From contig NZ_JABAST010000004.1 of assembly GCF_016107575.1 (NCBI RefSeq), positions 58,587 to 122,586 on the forward strand: 64,000 bases of DNA. The letters are read 5' to 3'. Position 1 is the stretch's first letter. Every line of letters starts with the position of its first letter. Origin of the DNA: Psychrobacter faecalis (GTDB lineage Bacteria > Pseudomonadota > Gammaproteobacteria > Pseudomonadales > Moraxellaceae). Positions 8,745-19,059 of the stretch are shown here, in pieces. The translations under genes were made by a program, and so were the position numbers. The notes beneath the pieces are model-generated. The model saw only the letters and a program-made list of their open reading frames with translations. It was not told the DNA's origin and searched no databases.

Positions 8745-9440
8745 ATGAGTAAAACCGTTAAACATAAAACTGCCGATACGCCGCCATCGAGGCGCATGCC
8801 CAATCGTGATGTACGGCCGTTTTTTGAGAAACTGGCTGCGACGATTGATGAGCCAGTGACTGAGCTCAATTATAACAGCAACTTTGAGCTGCTTATCGCC
8901 GTCATATTATCGGCGCAGGCGACCGATGTCAGCGTCAATATCGCCACCAATAAGCTTTATCCGGTTGCCAATACGCCCGAGTCCATTTTGGCATTAGGCG
9001 AAGAAGGACTAAAAGCGTATATTAAGAATATCGGTTTATATAACGCCAAAGCCAAAAACGTCATCAAAACTTGCCGTGACTTGATTGAGAATTTTGATAG
9101 CACCGTTCCTGATAACCGTAAAGATTTAGAGTCTCTAGCAGGCGTTGGGCGTAAGACGGCAAACGTGGTGTTAAATACCGCTTTTGGACAGCCGACGATG
9201 GCGGTCGATACCCATATCTTTCGCGTCGGCAATCGTACTGGCCTTGCTACGGGTAAAAACGTGTTAATCGTTGAGAAAAAACTGCTCGAACGTATTCCCG
9301 ATGACTTTATCGTAGATGCGCATCATTATTTGATTTTGCATGGGCGCTATACTTGTCAAGCTCGCACGCCAAAATGCGGCGCGTGTCCTGTTTATGAAGA
9401 ATGTATGTTTAAAGACAAAGCCAAGTTTTTAGAGCTTTAA
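8745..9440 (+). CDS. nth: Endonuclease III, DNA glycosylase/AP lyase
   Basis: Base-excision repair enzyme that removes oxidised pyrimidines and cleaves the abasic site. The 231-residue protein shows the helix-hairpin-helix with catalytic Lys (LAGVGRKTANVVLN), the catalytic Asp in MAVDTHIFRVGNR and the C-terminal 4Fe-4S loop with C-x6-C-x2-C-x5-C spacing (CQARTPKCGACPVYEEC). It has about 20 more basic N-terminal residues than the E. coli enzyme. It lies directly behind rnfB and is probably co-transcribed with it. Confidence 0.96.
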   Translation: MSKTVKHKTADTPPSRRMPNRDVRPFFEKLAATIDEPVTELNYNSNFELLIAVILSAQATDVSVNIATNKLYPVANTPESILALGEEGLKAYIKNIGLYNAKAKNVIKTCRDLIENFDSTVPDNRKDLESLAGVGRKTANVVLNTAFGQPTMAVDTHIFRVGNRTGLATGKNVLIVEKKLLERIPDDFIVDAHHYLILHGRYTCQARTPKCGACPVYEECMFKDKAKFLEL

Positions 9441-9494
9441 AGACTTTTAAAGATTTTCTTTCTAAGTACTTCAGCTTTAACTTAAGGAAGCAGG

Positions 9495-10091
9495 ATGCAA
9501 ACCTTGACCGCACTCGTATTTGACGACTTTGAAACTTTAGACTTATTTGGACCTATTGAGCTATTTGGTAGTTTACCTAACGAGTTTCACATTCAGTTTG
9601 CGTCAATGAAAGGTGGTATCATTCATAACCATCATGGTGTTGCCTTGCAAACTGTCGCAGTAGCAGAGTTAGCTCATCAAACGAATATACTATTGGTCGT
9701 CGGCGGTAAAGGTACACGTCCACTGATTAATGATAGTCATTTTTTGCAGACCTTGACCATGCTCGCTGACAATGCCGACTGGGTACTTAGCGTCTGTACA
9801 GGTAGCGCTCTATTGGCGAAGGCAGGTGTTTTGGACCATAAACGAGCGACGTCGAACAAGCGTGCTTGGCAATGGGTGACCGAACAATCAGATCAGGTGG
9901 ATTGGATAAAGCAGGCGCGCTGGGTCGTAGATGGCAAGTTTTACACTTCTTCAGGCGTCACAGCTGGCATGGATATGGCGCTCGGCTTTATTGCTGACAG
10001 ACAAGGTCGCGATAACGCAAAAGAAGTTGCTGTCTATACAGAATACCGTTGGCAAGAAGATAGCCGCCTCGATGATTTCTACAATAGTTAG
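9495..10091 (+). CDS. DJ-1/PfpI-family protein
   Basis: A 198-residue single-domain protein of the class I glutamine-amidotransferase-like superfamily. It has the nucleophile elbow VLSVCTGSALLAKAGVL, with Cys at about residue 101, and the following RATSNKRAW stretch typical of PfpI-like and AraC-coupled forms. There is no C-terminal helix-turn-helix, so it is not the GlxA-type regulator. A good ribosome site (AAGGAAGCAGG) precedes the ATG. Substrate unknown; family roles include isonitrile hydratase, deglycase and stress proteins. Confidence 0.8.
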   Translation: MQTLTALVFDDFETLDLFGPIELFGSLPNEFHIQFASMKGGIIHNHHGVALQTVAVAELAHQTNILLVVGGKGTRPLINDSHFLQTLTMLADNADWVLSVCTGSALLAKAGVLDHKRATSNKRAWQWVTEQSDQVDWIKQARWVVDGKFYTSSGVTAGMDMALGFIADRQGRDNAKEVAVYTEYRWQEDSRLDDFYNS

Positions 10092-10235
10092 GCGTCATGG
10101 CTGACACTAGAGTTTTAGCTCGATTCACGTTAAAATACCATAATTTTTTGATTCACTTTTACCTTCTATTTTCCGTTAACATTTAATAATGACTGATTTT
10201 ATATATTACAGTCCCTGCAATTAAGCGATCCCACT

Positions 10236-11402
10236 ATGCGCGAATACAACTTATTTACCTCAGAGTCTGTGAGCGAAGGCCATCCAGATAAAATGGCTGA
10301 CCAAATCTCAGATGCTATCCTTGATGCCATTTTACGCCAAGATTTACATGCCCGTGTGGCGTGCGAAACGCTGGTTAAGACAGGTGCTGTCATACTGGCA
10401 GGCGAAGTCACCACGACTGCCAATATCGACGTTGAACGTATCGTCCGTGATACGGTAAATGGCATCGGTTACCATCACTCAGACTTGGGCTTTGATGGCG
10501 AGACCTGTGCCGTTATTAATATGCTGGGTAAGCAATCTCCTGAAATTGCTCAAGGTGTCGATCGTAGCGATCCTGAAGAACAAGGTGCCGGCGACCAAGG
10601 CTTAATGTTTGGTTATGCCAGCAATGAGACCGAAGTATTGATGCCAGCGCCTATCGAATATGCCCATCGCTTGATGGAGCGTCAATCTGAGCTGCGCCGC
10701 GGCGGTGAGCTGCCTTGGTTACGTCCCGATGCCAAAGCACAAGTGACCCTCAAATACGACGGTAATAAACCGATTGCCATTGATGCGGTGGTGTTATCAA
10801 CACAGCATGATCCAAGCATCTCACAAACAGATTTGCAAGAAGCGGTCATGGAATCGATTATCAAACAAGTACTGCCAGCAGACTTATTGCACGCTGGTAC
10901 GCGCTATCATATCAACCCAACTGGCAAATTTGTCATCGGTGGTCCTGTCGGCGATGCTGGTTTGACTGGTCGTAAAATTATCGTCGATACTTACGGCGGT
11001 ATGGCGCGTCATGGGGGCGGCGCCTTTAGTGGCAAAGATCCTTCAAAAGTCGATCGCAGCGCTGCCTATGCAGTACGTTATGTGGCCAAAAATATTGTCG
11101 CTGCCGGTATTGCCGATCGCTGTGAAGTACAAGTCAGCTACGCGATTGGCGTTGCTGAACCGACTTCGATTTCGATTAATACTTTTGGTACTAATAAAAT
11201 CAGCAATGATGAAATTATTAGCTTAATTCGTAAGCATTTTGACCTACGTCCTTATGGCATCACGCGTATGCTCAATCTATTGCAGCCGATGTATCAGCAA
11301 ACTTCAACCTTTGGACATTTCGGTCGTCAAGGCTCTGAAACTGCCTTTACGTGGGAAAAAACGGACAAAGCGGAAATTTTAAAAGCCGATGCAGGTTTAT
11401 AA
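10236..11402 (+). CDS. metK: S-adenosylmethionine synthase
   Basis: Makes S-adenosylmethionine from methionine and ATP in the cytosol. The 388 residues match the family's usual length. Signatures are [16 protein letters not shown] near the N-terminus, [12 protein letters not shown] (ATP-binding hexapeptide region, about residue 115) and the P-loop-like [19 protein letters not shown] (about residue 265). The 140-bp upstream region is AT-rich, with no SAM-riboswitch signature that I can see. Confidence 0.97.
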   Translation: MREYNLFTSESVSEGHPDKMADQISDAILDAILRQDLHARVACETLVKTGAVILAGEVTTTANIDVERIVRDTVNGIGYHHSDLGFDGETCAVINMLGKQSPEIAQGVDRSDPEEQGAGDQGLMFGYASNETEVLMPAPIEYAHRLMERQSELRRGGELPWLRPDAKAQVTLKYDGNKPIAIDAVVLSTQHDPSISQTDLQEAVMESIIKQVLPADLLHAGTRYHINPTGKFVIGGPVGDAGLTGRKIIVDTYGGMARHGGGAFSGKDPSKVDRSAAYAVRYVAKNIVAAGIADRCEVQVSYAIGVAEPTSISINTFGTNKISNDEIISLIRKHFDLRPYGITRMLNLLQPMYQQTSTFGHFGRQGSETAFTWEKTDKAEILKADAGL

Positions 11403-11510
11403 GACTGTTTACTTGTTTGCATTTTTTAGATGTATTCGGTCTTTATACTTATCAAGTTTAAAGACCGCCATGATATATTCAAATTTACTTACCATTCTTA
11501 GGAGTCGCTT

Positions 11511-11927
11511 ATGTCTCAAGATAATATGCCAGACAATGCTCAAAATGACGCGCTAAACGACGCTTTAAATGACGCTTTAAATAATAGCCAAAACGACGAA
11601 ATTGATACCGCTCTTGAAATCACTCCTGAAATGCAAGCGTTCTATCAACGTGCTGACGAAATCATTGGCGTCGCCAATAGTCAACTGGGCCCTAACGCTC
11701 ACTCAGGCCAAGTTGGCGCGTCATTGCTGTATGCAGCAGCGCGTTATAGTGCGTCAGTTGCCTCGATTGGCTTTGTAAAAGGCGATGATTTTGCTAAAGA
11801 AAAAGACGATATCGTTGAGTTTTATACCAAACAATATCGCCAAATGTTAAGCGACAACTTGACTGATTACGCACAAAACTTTGATAAATATGTGCAGCTT
11901 AATAAAGAGGATAAACCTGCGCAGTAA
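11511..11927 (+). CDS. DUF3144 family protein
   Basis: A 138-residue soluble protein. The C-terminal ~95 residues (FYQRADEIIGVANSQL through DYAQNFDKY) fit the DUF3144 family, small helical proteins of unknown function. The first ~35 residues are an Asp/Asn/Ala repeat (NDALNDALNDALNN) made by short tandem DNA units, probably disordered and slippage-derived. GGAG lies at good spacing before the ATG. It is followed by its own terminator and stands alone downstream of metK. Confidence 0.75.
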   Translation: MSQDNMPDNAQNDALNDALNDALNNSQNDEIDTALEITPEMQAFYQRADEIIGVANSQLGPNAHSGQVGASLLYAAARYSASVASIGFVKGDDFAKEKDDIVEFYTKQYRQMLSDNLTDYAQNFDKYVQLNKEDKPAQ

Positions 11928-11958
11928 GTTTATAAAAGCTCTAAGTTTATAAAAGCTC
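11925..11958 (+). repeat. Exact 17-bp tandem duplication across the DUF3144 stop codon
   Basis: TAAGTTTATAAAAGCTC occurs at 11925-11941 and again at 11942-11958. The first copy contains the gene's TAA stop. A recent slippage duplication is the simplest reading. Confidence 0.85.
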
Positions 11959-11985
11959 AGTCAAGAAACGTATAAGAATTAATAT

Positions 11986-12018
11986 CAAAAGCCCAAGCCT
12001 TCGTAGCTTGGGTTTTTT
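11986..12018 (+). terminator. Rho-independent terminator after the DUF3144 gene
   Basis: Stem AAGCCCAAGC / GCTTGGGTTT with a CTTCGTA loop, followed by T6. Confidence 0.88.
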
Positions 12019-12145
12019 GTTACTCTAATAATATGCTTATTAAATATCAGCGACGAATTAAAAAACGAATAGCACATTTGCTTTTTGTTTGAAACTGGCG
12101 TTTAATGCAAGAATAAATGATAAAAACGATATAAGGATATTTATT

Positions 12146-12475
12146 ATGCGCGCGCTCTCTACTTTCAAACTTACAGTCACCATAAGCTTTATGCTAGCTT
12201 TAGCAGGTTGTAACAATATTAGTTCTAACTCAAACCCGATGCCTGATAGCACGCCCATTCAGCCGCCCGCCTCTAACACCAGTCAACCCCCAAAAGGCCT
12301 TGTAGCACAGTGTCCAACCTTTGACCCTGCAAAAACCATGTGTACAGCGCAATACGATCCGGTCTGCGTAAAAACGCAAGTCGGCTCAGTGATAAGCTAT
12401 CGTACGGCGGGCAATGCTTGCTCAGCTTGTAGCACTCCTGAAGCCGTCAGCTATGTCAAAGGTGAATGTTTATAG
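12146..12475 (+). CDS. Small Cys-rich lipoprotein with Kazal-like domain
   Basis: The ATG at 12146 is chosen because AAGGA lies nine bases upstream and it begins a clean lipoprotein signal (MRALSTFKLTVTISFM) ending in LALAGC. After a Pro/Ser/Asn-rich spacer, the last ~50 residues hold six Cys, with CTAQYDPVCV and NACSACS, resembling the Kazal protease-inhibitor pattern (C...YDPVC...Y.NAC.A...C). Probably a 109-residue surface or periplasmic lipoprotein; inhibitor activity is only suggested by the pattern. Confidence 0.7.
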   Translation: MRALSTFKLTVTISFMLALAGCNNISSNSNPMPDSTPIQPPASNTSQPPKGLVAQCPTFDPAKTMCTAQYDPVCVKTQVGSVISYRTAGNACSACSTPEAVSYVKGECL

Positions 12476-12546
12476 TGACAGTGTGGCTGTAAAATTGTCG
12501 TTGTGAAAACTACCAGTTTAAAACCTATAAATGATTAAATGTCCAT

Positions 12547-12583
12547 AAAAAATCCTAAGACAACGATGCATCTTAAGATTTTA
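12547..12583 (+). terminator. Probable terminator after the Kazal-like lipoprotein
   Basis: AAAATC-TAAGA pairs with TCTTA-GATTTT around a short loop, flanked by A and T runs, 70 bp past the stop. The rest of the 12.48-12.83 kb gap holds the 70-bp repeat at 12713-12782 and nothing else I recognise. Confidence 0.55.
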
Positions 12584-12712
12584 AATGACAATTATTATAT
12601 TGTGTTTTTAAGTAAAACCAACGGCAGCTAACTACATGATTAGTTTAATAAAAACGATTTTAAAGCCGATATTTTTAGAACCGCTAACAGTAGGTTCGCT
12701 TTAAATCAATCA

Positions 12713-12782
12713 GTGCGACTGGGATGAGTTTTGCGTAGCCTCTGTGATAGCGGCAAGCAAGGAAAATTTATACCAGTTGCAC
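12713..12782. repeat. 70-bp palindromic repeat, copy 1
   Basis: Begins GTGCGACTGG and ends CCAGTTGCAC (inverted ends, one mismatch). Between them lies an inner segment shared with the copy at 20622-20691, including CAAGCAAGGAAAATTTATAC. Both copies are exactly 70 bp. The arms extend inward to an imperfect stem of about 22 bp. It sits 50 bp past the BCCT gene's stop, so a REP- or MITE-like element is likely. Confidence 0.8.
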
Positions 12783-12831
12783 GTGCTAACTCACGTATCT
12801 ATTGATTTTACACCGACTATACGCAGCTTAA

Positions 12832-14481
12832 TTAATCACCTTTAACAATTTTAGGCGGACCTTTTAATAAGTCCTCATCGACAAACTCACTGGCCGAATT
12901 ATGGTCAGCTGACTCATCAGTAATATAACGCTGCTGATTGCGATATAAGATAAGTCGGTCGCGGCTCATACCGCGCAGTAACGCATACATCATCACAAAG
13001 ATGACCAACGCAAAGGGCAGACCTGCCACGATAGCCGCCGCTTGCAGGGCATCTAAACCGCCCGCTGCCAATAATATGGCAGCAATCAAGCCTTGCATCA
13101 ACGCCCAAAATAAACGCTGGATTTTGGGTGGATTGGTATCACCGCCCGCCGTCAGCATATCGATGACAAAACTGGCTGAGTCTGATGAGGTCACAAACCA
13201 AAGGACAATCATCACCACAATTAATAAGGTAATCGGTTTGGTCAATGGATAATATTCAACCAGCTTAAAGATGGCACTACCGTAATCGGCTTGCACTGCC
13301 GCGACCAATCCTGGGCTAACTACCTCAGGATTCATGCCGGCGAGCAGCTCCATTTGTATCGCCACACCGCCAAAAGTCGTAAACCAAAAAAATAAAATCG
13401 TCATCGGTATCAGCAGCACGCCAAATACAAACTCACGAATGGTACGTCCACGGCTGATACGCGCAATAAAGACACCGACAAATGGCGACCAGCTGACCCA
13501 CCATGCCCAATAAAATATCGTCCAAGCTTTTTGCCAATCGGTATTACTATAGGCTTCGCTCCACGTCGACAACGTGACGATGTTTGCCAAGTAGTTGCCT
13601 ACGTTTTCTATAAAACTGTCAAAGATAAATAGCGTCGGGCCTAAAATTACCATAAACGCCAATAAAATACCGGTCAGCCCCATATTAATATCACTAAGAC
13701 GTTTTATGCCTTTATCAAGACCGAGCATCAGTGAACCACAAGCTAATGAGGTCACAAAAGCAATGATAATAAACTGTATCGTTAAAGTAGAGGGAATACC
13801 AAATAATCCCTCAAGGCCCGCGTTAATTTGCATAACGCCAAGACCTAAAGAGGTCACCACCCCAAACATCGTCCCAAACACGGCTAAGACATCGACCGTA
13901 TGCCCCCATTTACCATAAATCCTTTGTCCAAGAATAGGATAAAGGGTTGAGCGTATCGATAATGGCAGGCCACGGCGAAAATGGAAATACGCGAGCGACA
14001 GCGCAACAATGGTATAAATCGCCCATGCATGCAGCCCCCAATGCAAAAATGACAGATTCATCGCTTGTTTTGCCGACTCAAGGGTTTCTGCTTCCCCAAG
14101 CGGCGGTGCCATAAAATGATATAAAGGCTCAGCCGTCCCCCAATACACCAGTCCAATCCCGATGCCCGCCGAAAACAACATTGCAATCCATGAAAATAAG
14201 CTATATTGCGGTCGCTCCGTCTGTTTGCCTAGACGTATATCACCGTAGCGACTGGCAGTCAGATAAATACAGAATACCAATGCCATATTGAATAAGATGA
14301 TAAACAACCAGCGGAATTTTTCGGCGATAAACGCCTGTAAGAAGCTAAAAAGTGTTGCTGCCGTTTCAGAAAATAACGAACCAAAGATAATAAAACCGAC
14401 GATTAAGACACTTGAGGTAATAAACACCGGTTTATTTACCTTTGGAAAGGGTCCAAGTTTACTTACTTTTACTTCGTTCAT
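12832..14481 (-). CDS. BCCT-family betaine/choline/carnitine transporter
   Basis: Imports a quaternary-ammonium compatible solute or its precursor using an ion gradient. The 549 residues contain about 12 hydrophobic helices and the family core WAWWVSWSPFVGVFIARISR (about residues 325-345), followed by GRTIREF, a pattern of BetT/BetP-type carriers; the Trp-rich segment forms the substrate cage. The N-terminus is short and there is no long C-terminal osmosensory tail. Monocistronic. Choline, betaine or ectoine cannot be told apart from sequence alone. Confidence 0.92.
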   Translation of the reverse strand: MNEVKVSKLGPFPKVNKPVFITSSVLIVGFIIFGSLFSETAATLFSFLQAFIAEKFRWLFIILFNMALVFCIYLTASRYGDIRLGKQTERPQYSLFSWIAMLFSAGIGIGLVYWGTAEPLYHFMAPPLGEAETLESAKQAMNLSFLHWGLHAWAIYTIVALSLAYFHFRRGLPLSIRSTLYPILGQRIYGKWGHTVDVLAVFGTMFGVVTSLGLGVMQINAGLEGLFGIPSTLTIQFIIIAFVTSLACGSLMLGLDKGIKRLSDINMGLTGILLAFMVILGPTLFIFDSFIENVGNYLANIVTLSTWSEAYSNTDWQKAWTIFYWAWWVSWSPFVGVFIARISRGRTIREFVFGVLLIPMTILFFWFTTFGGVAIQMELLAGMNPEVVSPGLVAAVQADYGSAIFKLVEYYPLTKPITLLIVVMIVLWFVTSSDSASFVIDMLTAGGDTNPPKIQRLFWALMQGLIAAILLAAGGLDALQAAAIVAGLPFALVIFVMMYALLRGMSRDRLILYRNQQRYITDESADHNSASEFVDEDLLKGPPKIVKGD

Positions 14482-14613
14482 TGGCTAAAACCTTAAATTT
14501 AAGAAAGGCTACCTTAACAAACTGCGCCCTAATTATCAATTTACTACAAGATAAGGGCGACTAGACTCTTTTCTTAGTAATATGACTCGCAGTCTAATTA
14601 GTTATTTAAATGG

Positions 14614-15864
14614 CTATCGAGGTAGTAATTGCAGCAGCCTACCTTTATCGCCATCTTCTAATAACCACACTTGCCCATCGACAGTTAAGACACTACGAAT
14701 TCGTTCACCCATATCATAGCGGTAGCGTTCGGCAGCGCCGTTATTGTCAGCAAACTTAACCACGATAAGCGCTTTTGAGGATAAGCCGCTGATAAGGGCA
14801 TTACCTTGCCACGCTGGGAAATCATTATATTTACCAGTCTGATAAATGCTCATCGACGACGGTGATATTACAGGCGTCCACGATATCTTTGGCGCGACGA
14901 AATCAGGGCGCGTATCATGATCAGGGATATCCGTCCCGGAATAATTGCGTCCGTTCGAGACCACGGGCCAGCCGTAATTATTGCCTTTTTCTATCAGATT
15001 AAATTCGTCACCACCGCGCGGCCCCATTTCATGCGCCCACAACCTACCTTTATCATCGAATGCCATACCAAGTACGTTACGATGACCAATCGTCCAAAAT
15101 TGGGCGGCAATGTCGCTACCATTTTGTGCAAATGGATTATCGGCTGGCACTGAACCATCGGCATGTAATCTGATAATTTTGCCCAGATTCACCCTCATAT
15201 CTTGGGCTGGTGTTTTTTCTTGACGCTCACCTGAGCTGATATATAAATACTTACCATCAGGTGAAAAAAGCAAGCGATGGCTATAATGCCCTTGTCCTTT
15301 TAGTTTCGGGGTTTGCTCCCAGATGGGCGTTATGGCTTGCAAGCGTGGCGCGTCAGTATCTAAGCCCGTTAACGTCGCTTTGATAACTTTTGCCCCAAAT
15401 TTATTACTGTCGCTTCCTGCACCTGCCTCGACATAGCTGATATAAACATTATTAGAAGTGGAAAAATCTGGTGCAAGAATGATATCGCCAAGTCCGCCCT
15501 GCCCGCCATACGCTACTTTTGGTATGCCAGTCACCGCTGTCTTGACACCTGTTGCCGTATCAACAAGCAAAAGCTCGCCTGCTTTTTGGGTCACAAGAAG
15601 CTTGGGTGGCTGATTATGAATGCGAGGTAATGCGGTCATTGCCCAAGGTTCATCAAAGCTAGCAACCGTCTTGGTTGTAAATGTGGGTTTTTCAGTATTA
15701 GCTAGGGACTCCTTGACAGAGGCTTGTCCTTCTTTATACTCGGAAAGGTCTTTATTGGTATTGACGGCGGCAGGATTGGAGCATGCAGAGGCACTAAACA
15801 GCAGTGATGTCATGACTAATGATAATAGTAATGGCGTATTTGTCGATTTTTTATTGTTCATCAT
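14614..15864 (-). CDS. PQQ-dependent aldose sugar dehydrogenase-like lipoprotein
   Basis: A 416-residue exported protein with a lipobox (SASACS) and a six-bladed beta-propeller of the soluble glucose dehydrogenase / YliI (Asd) type. Recognisable blocks are FDEPWAMTALP, YGGQGGLGDIILAPDF, GQGHYSHRLLFSPDGKYLYI, IGHRNVLGMAFD, HEMGPRGGDEFN and GNNYGWPVVSNG, which hold the catalytic His and the PQQ/Ca2+ ligands of the family. It probably oxidises aldose sugars in the periplasm with PQQ. No PQQ synthesis genes are in the window. Start alternatives are the two adjacent ATGs. Confidence 0.88.
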   Translation of the reverse strand: MMNNKKSTNTPLLLSLVMTSLLFSASACSNPAAVNTNKDLSEYKEGQASVKESLANTEKPTFTTKTVASFDEPWAMTALPRIHNQPPKLLVTQKAGELLLVDTATGVKTAVTGIPKVAYGGQGGLGDIILAPDFSTSNNVYISYVEAGAGSDSNKFGAKVIKATLTGLDTDAPRLQAITPIWEQTPKLKGQGHYSHRLLFSPDGKYLYISSGERQEKTPAQDMRVNLGKIIRLHADGSVPADNPFAQNGSDIAAQFWTIGHRNVLGMAFDDKGRLWAHEMGPRGGDEFNLIEKGNNYGWPVVSNGRNYSGTDIPDHDTRPDFVAPKISWTPVISPSSMSIYQTGKYNDFPAWQGNALISGLSSKALIVVKFADNNGAAERYRYDMGERIRSVLTVDGQVWLLEDGDKGRLLQLLPR

Positions 15865-15964
15865 CCTGATGTCATCTCCCTTAAATTTTTCATATTCTTA
15901 TATTGAGCTATCATTATTTATACCACAATCAAAGCGCGCAAACGGTAAATAATATGGGCGCACA

Positions 15965-16016
15965 AAAAAACCCCCTTACCTGCCTATATAAGATATAGAG
16001 AAGTAAAGGGTTTTTA
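15965..16016. terminator. Bidirectional terminator downstream of clpB
   Basis: AAAAACCC.CTTAC pairs with GTAA.GGGTTTTT across about 24 bases, with A- and T-runs on the two sides. It lies 60 bp past the clpB stop on the minus strand. Confidence 0.7.
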
Positions 16017-16074
16017 GGTTTATACCATTCAGCAAATGATATTTAACCAATGGACGTTAAAACGAACGTTTATT

Positions 16075-18672
16075 TTAGCTCATTCTAAGCTTATCAAAGG
16101 TCAACTCATCATCAGCGCCGACATCGATTTTGATGATATCACCTGGGACGAAATCACCGGCCAACAGTTTCAATGATAATGGGTTTTCGATCTCTTGCTG
16201 AATAGCACGTTTTAGTGGACGCGCACCATACACAGGATCATAACCCACTGCGACCAGTTTATTCATCGCATCTGCCGACAGCTCGATATCCATCTCACGC
16301 TCTTGAATACGCTGACGTAAGCGATCCAATTGAATATCAGCAATACCAGCCATTTGCGACATGCCAAGCGGATGGAAAACCACAATCTCATCAATACGAT
16401 TGACGAATTCTGGGCGGAAATGCTGCCCGACCGACTCCATGACTTCCGCTTTGATATCCTCGTAGCTCTCACCGACCATTTCTTGGATTTTATGCGAACC
16501 CAAGTTACTGGTCATAATAATAACGGTATTTTTAAAGTCGACCACGCGGCCTTGCGAATCGGTCAAGCGACCATCGTCTAGCACTTGTAGCAAGATATTA
16601 AACACGTCAGGATGCGCTTTTTCGACCTCATCAAACAATATCACGCTATAAGGCTTACGGCGTACCGCTTCGGTCAACGTACCGCCCTCTTCATAACCGA
16701 CATAACCTGGAGGTGCGCCCACCAAACGGCTAACGCTGTGTTTCTCCATGTACTCACTCATGTCGATACGAACAATTGCATCCTCACTATCAAACAAGAA
16801 GTTCGCCAGTGATTTGGTCAACTCCGTTTTACCAACACCCGTTGGCCCAAGGAACAAGAACGAACCTGAAGGACGATTCGGGTCGGACAAACCAGCTCGG
16901 CTACGACGCACCGCATTGGCGACAGCTTCGACAGCTTCATCTTGACCGATGACGCGCTCATGGAGCTTTTCTTCCATTGCCAGCATCTTGTCACGCTCGC
17001 CTTGCATCATTTTGCTCACTGGAATACCAGTCGCCGCTGCTACAACTTCGGCGATTTCGTTATCCGTGACTTTATTACGTAGCAGTTTTACACCGCTATC
17101 TTCACCGCTTTGCTCTTTTTGCTCTGCCAAATCAGACTCGTGAATACGGCGCTCAAGTTGCGGAATGGTTTCATACTGCAGCTTACTCATGGTCTCGTAG
17201 TCGCCTTCACGACTGGCTTTATCATAAGCAATACGCGCTTTATCCAGCTCGTCTTTTAGCTGCTGACTGCCTTTAACGAGCGCTTTTTCTGCCTGCCAAA
17301 TCTCATTAAGATCCGCGTATTCTTTTTCTAACTCTTCAATTTGGCTATCAAGTACTTTACGCTCTGCTTGCGCGCCCGCGTCTTCTTCGTTTTTGAGTAC
17401 TTCACGCTGCATTTTTAACTGAATTAAACGGCTATCTAGCTTTCCGAGTGCTTCAGGTTTGCTGTCCATCTCCATACGTAGGCGACTTGCCGCTTCATCG
17501 ATCAAATCAATTGCCTTATCTGGCAATTTGCGATCGGTAATATAACGATGGCTCATGCGCGCTGCCGCAATAATCGCGCTGTCTTGGATATCGACACCGT
17601 GATGCAACTCATAACGCTCTTTTAGACCACGCAAAATCGCAATGGTGTCTTCAACCGTTGGCTCATCGACCAATACTTTTTGGAAACGGCGCTCAAGGGC
17701 GGCATCTTTTTCGATAAATTGACGATACTCGTCCAAGGTCGTCGCACCGACACAGTGCAGCTCACCGCGAGCAAGCGCAGGTTTTAGCATATTGCCTGCA
17801 TCCATCGCGCCTTCTGACTTACCGGCGCCGACCATGGTGTGCAGCTCATCAATAAATAAGATGACATTACCTTCTTGCTTCGCCAAATCACTCAGAACCG
17901 CTTTGAGACGCTCTTCAAACTCACCGCGGAATTTTGCCCCCGCAATAAGCGCCCCTAAGTCTAACGACAATACTTCTTTACGGCGCAGTCCTTCTGGCAC
18001 ATCACCATTGATAATTTTTTGCGCCAAGCCTTCAACGATGGCGGTTTTACCAACACCTGGTTCACCGATGAGCACAGGGTTGTTTTTGGTACGACGCGAT
18101 AGCACCTGAATGGTACGGCGAATCTCTTCGTCACGACCAATCACCGGATCGAGCTTACCAAGCTCCGCCTGCTCAGTTAAATTAATGGTATATTTATTCA
18201 ACGCATCACGCTGATCTTCGGCGTTTTGATTATTCACCGTTTCATCACCTCGCAGTTGCTCAATGACCGCTTTTAGTTTACTTGCCGTCACCCCAGCACT
18301 TTCAAATATCTTTTTGGTGTCGCCTTGCTCAGCAAGTGCCAACATCACCCATTCAGTGGCGATAAAATCATCGCCCTCTTTTTGCGCTTGGCGATCGGCC
18401 AAGTTCAAAATCTTCACCGAATTTGGGTTTAGATTAACGTCACCAGTTGGCTCGCTAATTGTCGCCTGATTGTCAAGCGCTTTAGCCACGCCATTTTTTA
18501 ATGCTGGAATAGACGCGCCGGCTTGCTGACAGATAGATAAGTTAGACTCATCTTGTAGCAATACGGCCAGCAAATGCACAGGGTCAATCCCAGTGTGGTC
18601 GCGACCTAGCGCCAAACTTTGGGCTTCTTGAATCGCTGATTGCAATTTTTGGGTAAATTTCTCGAATCTCAT
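16075..18672 (-). CDS. clpB: Chaperone ClpB, AAA+ disaggregase
   Basis: Hexameric ATPase that pulls proteins out of aggregates together with DnaK. The 865 residues hold the double Clp N-domain (1-145), AAA-1 with Walker [14 protein letters not shown] (about 205), the coiled-coil middle domain (about 410-530, e.g. [19 protein letters not shown]), AAA-2 with [15 protein letters not shown] (about 610) and the C-terminal D2 small domain. The chosen ATG ([11 protein letters not shown]) has AAAGGA in front; an ATG six codons upstream overlaps that ribosome site. No convincing sigma-32 box was found in the 380 bp upstream. Confidence 0.97.
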   Translation of the reverse strand: MRFEKFTQKLQSAIQEAQSLALGRDHTGIDPVHLLAVLLQDESNLSICQQAGASIPALKNGVAKALDNQATISEPTGDVNLNPNSVKILNLADRQAQKEGDDFIATEWVMLALAEQGDTKKIFESAGVTASKLKAVIEQLRGDETVNNQNAEDQRDALNKYTINLTEQAELGKLDPVIGRDEEIRRTIQVLSRRTKNNPVLIGEPGVGKTAIVEGLAQKIINGDVPEGLRRKEVLSLDLGALIAGAKFRGEFEERLKAVLSDLAKQEGNVILFIDELHTMVGAGKSEGAMDAGNMLKPALARGELHCVGATTLDEYRQFIEKDAALERRFQKVLVDEPTVEDTIAILRGLKERYELHHGVDIQDSAIIAAARMSHRYITDRKLPDKAIDLIDEAASRLRMEMDSKPEALGKLDSRLIQLKMQREVLKNEEDAGAQAERKVLDSQIEELEKEYADLNEIWQAEKALVKGSQQLKDELDKARIAYDKASREGDYETMSKLQYETIPQLERRIHESDLAEQKEQSGEDSGVKLLRNKVTDNEIAEVVAAATGIPVSKMMQGERDKMLAMEEKLHERVIGQDEAVEAVANAVRRSRAGLSDPNRPSGSFLFLGPTGVGKTELTKSLANFLFDSEDAIVRIDMSEYMEKHSVSRLVGAPPGYVGYEEGGTLTEAVRRKPYSVILFDEVEKAHPDVFNILLQVLDDGRLTDSQGRVVDFKNTVIIMTSNLGSHKIQEMVGESYEDIKAEVMESVGQHFRPEFVNRIDEIVVFHPLGMSQMAGIADIQLDRLRQRIQEREMDIELSADAMNKLVAVGYDPVYGARPLKRAIQQEIENPLSLKLLAGDFVPGDIIKIDVGADDELTFDKLRMS

Positions 18673-19059
18673 AGTGTGTCCTTTAATCATTAATAGTCGT
18701 TTGTATCTGCTAGTCGCTGCGGCTTTTTATAAGTATTAAGATGCCGTAAGCTTTTCGTTGTTATCTATATAAGGTTTGTTGAGTAATATTTCAATGTCAT
18801 TTTAACTATTGTCAATAGTATTTATTGACTTTTTGGTATCGACCTATACAGCATATATGAGCAAAAATAAAATCTGCAAAAAAAATAAAACCTTACTCAT
18901 AACAATGATATAACGTTAAAGTATTAATAGGCACATTTATAAGAGATTTCAAGAGAGATTAATAAAGAAAAATTAGGAAGTCTTGAGGCTGTACGGACAC
19001 AGAGAAATATATTTTAGCGGACGACTAAAACAGTTAAATGCGGGAGATTAACAAACTAT
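18673..19059. other. AT-rich intergenic region upstream of clpB
   Basis: No gene recognised. On the minus strand a consensus TTGACA (18810-18815) lies 138 bp before clpB with only a poor -10 match (GAAATA at 17-bp spacing). It overlaps a small palindrome ACTATTGTCAATAGT (805-819 of this kilobase). Otherwise nothing seen. Confidence 0.4.

Noticed and set aside
10092..10235. SAM riboswitch before metK
   Set aside because: No SAM-I/II/SAH type conserved blocks; the region is AT-rich and only 140 bp.
18673..19059. Sigma-32 heat-shock promoter of clpB
   Set aside because: No CTTGAAA/CCCCAT pair at proper spacing on the minus strand; only a vegetative-like TTGACA with a poor -10.
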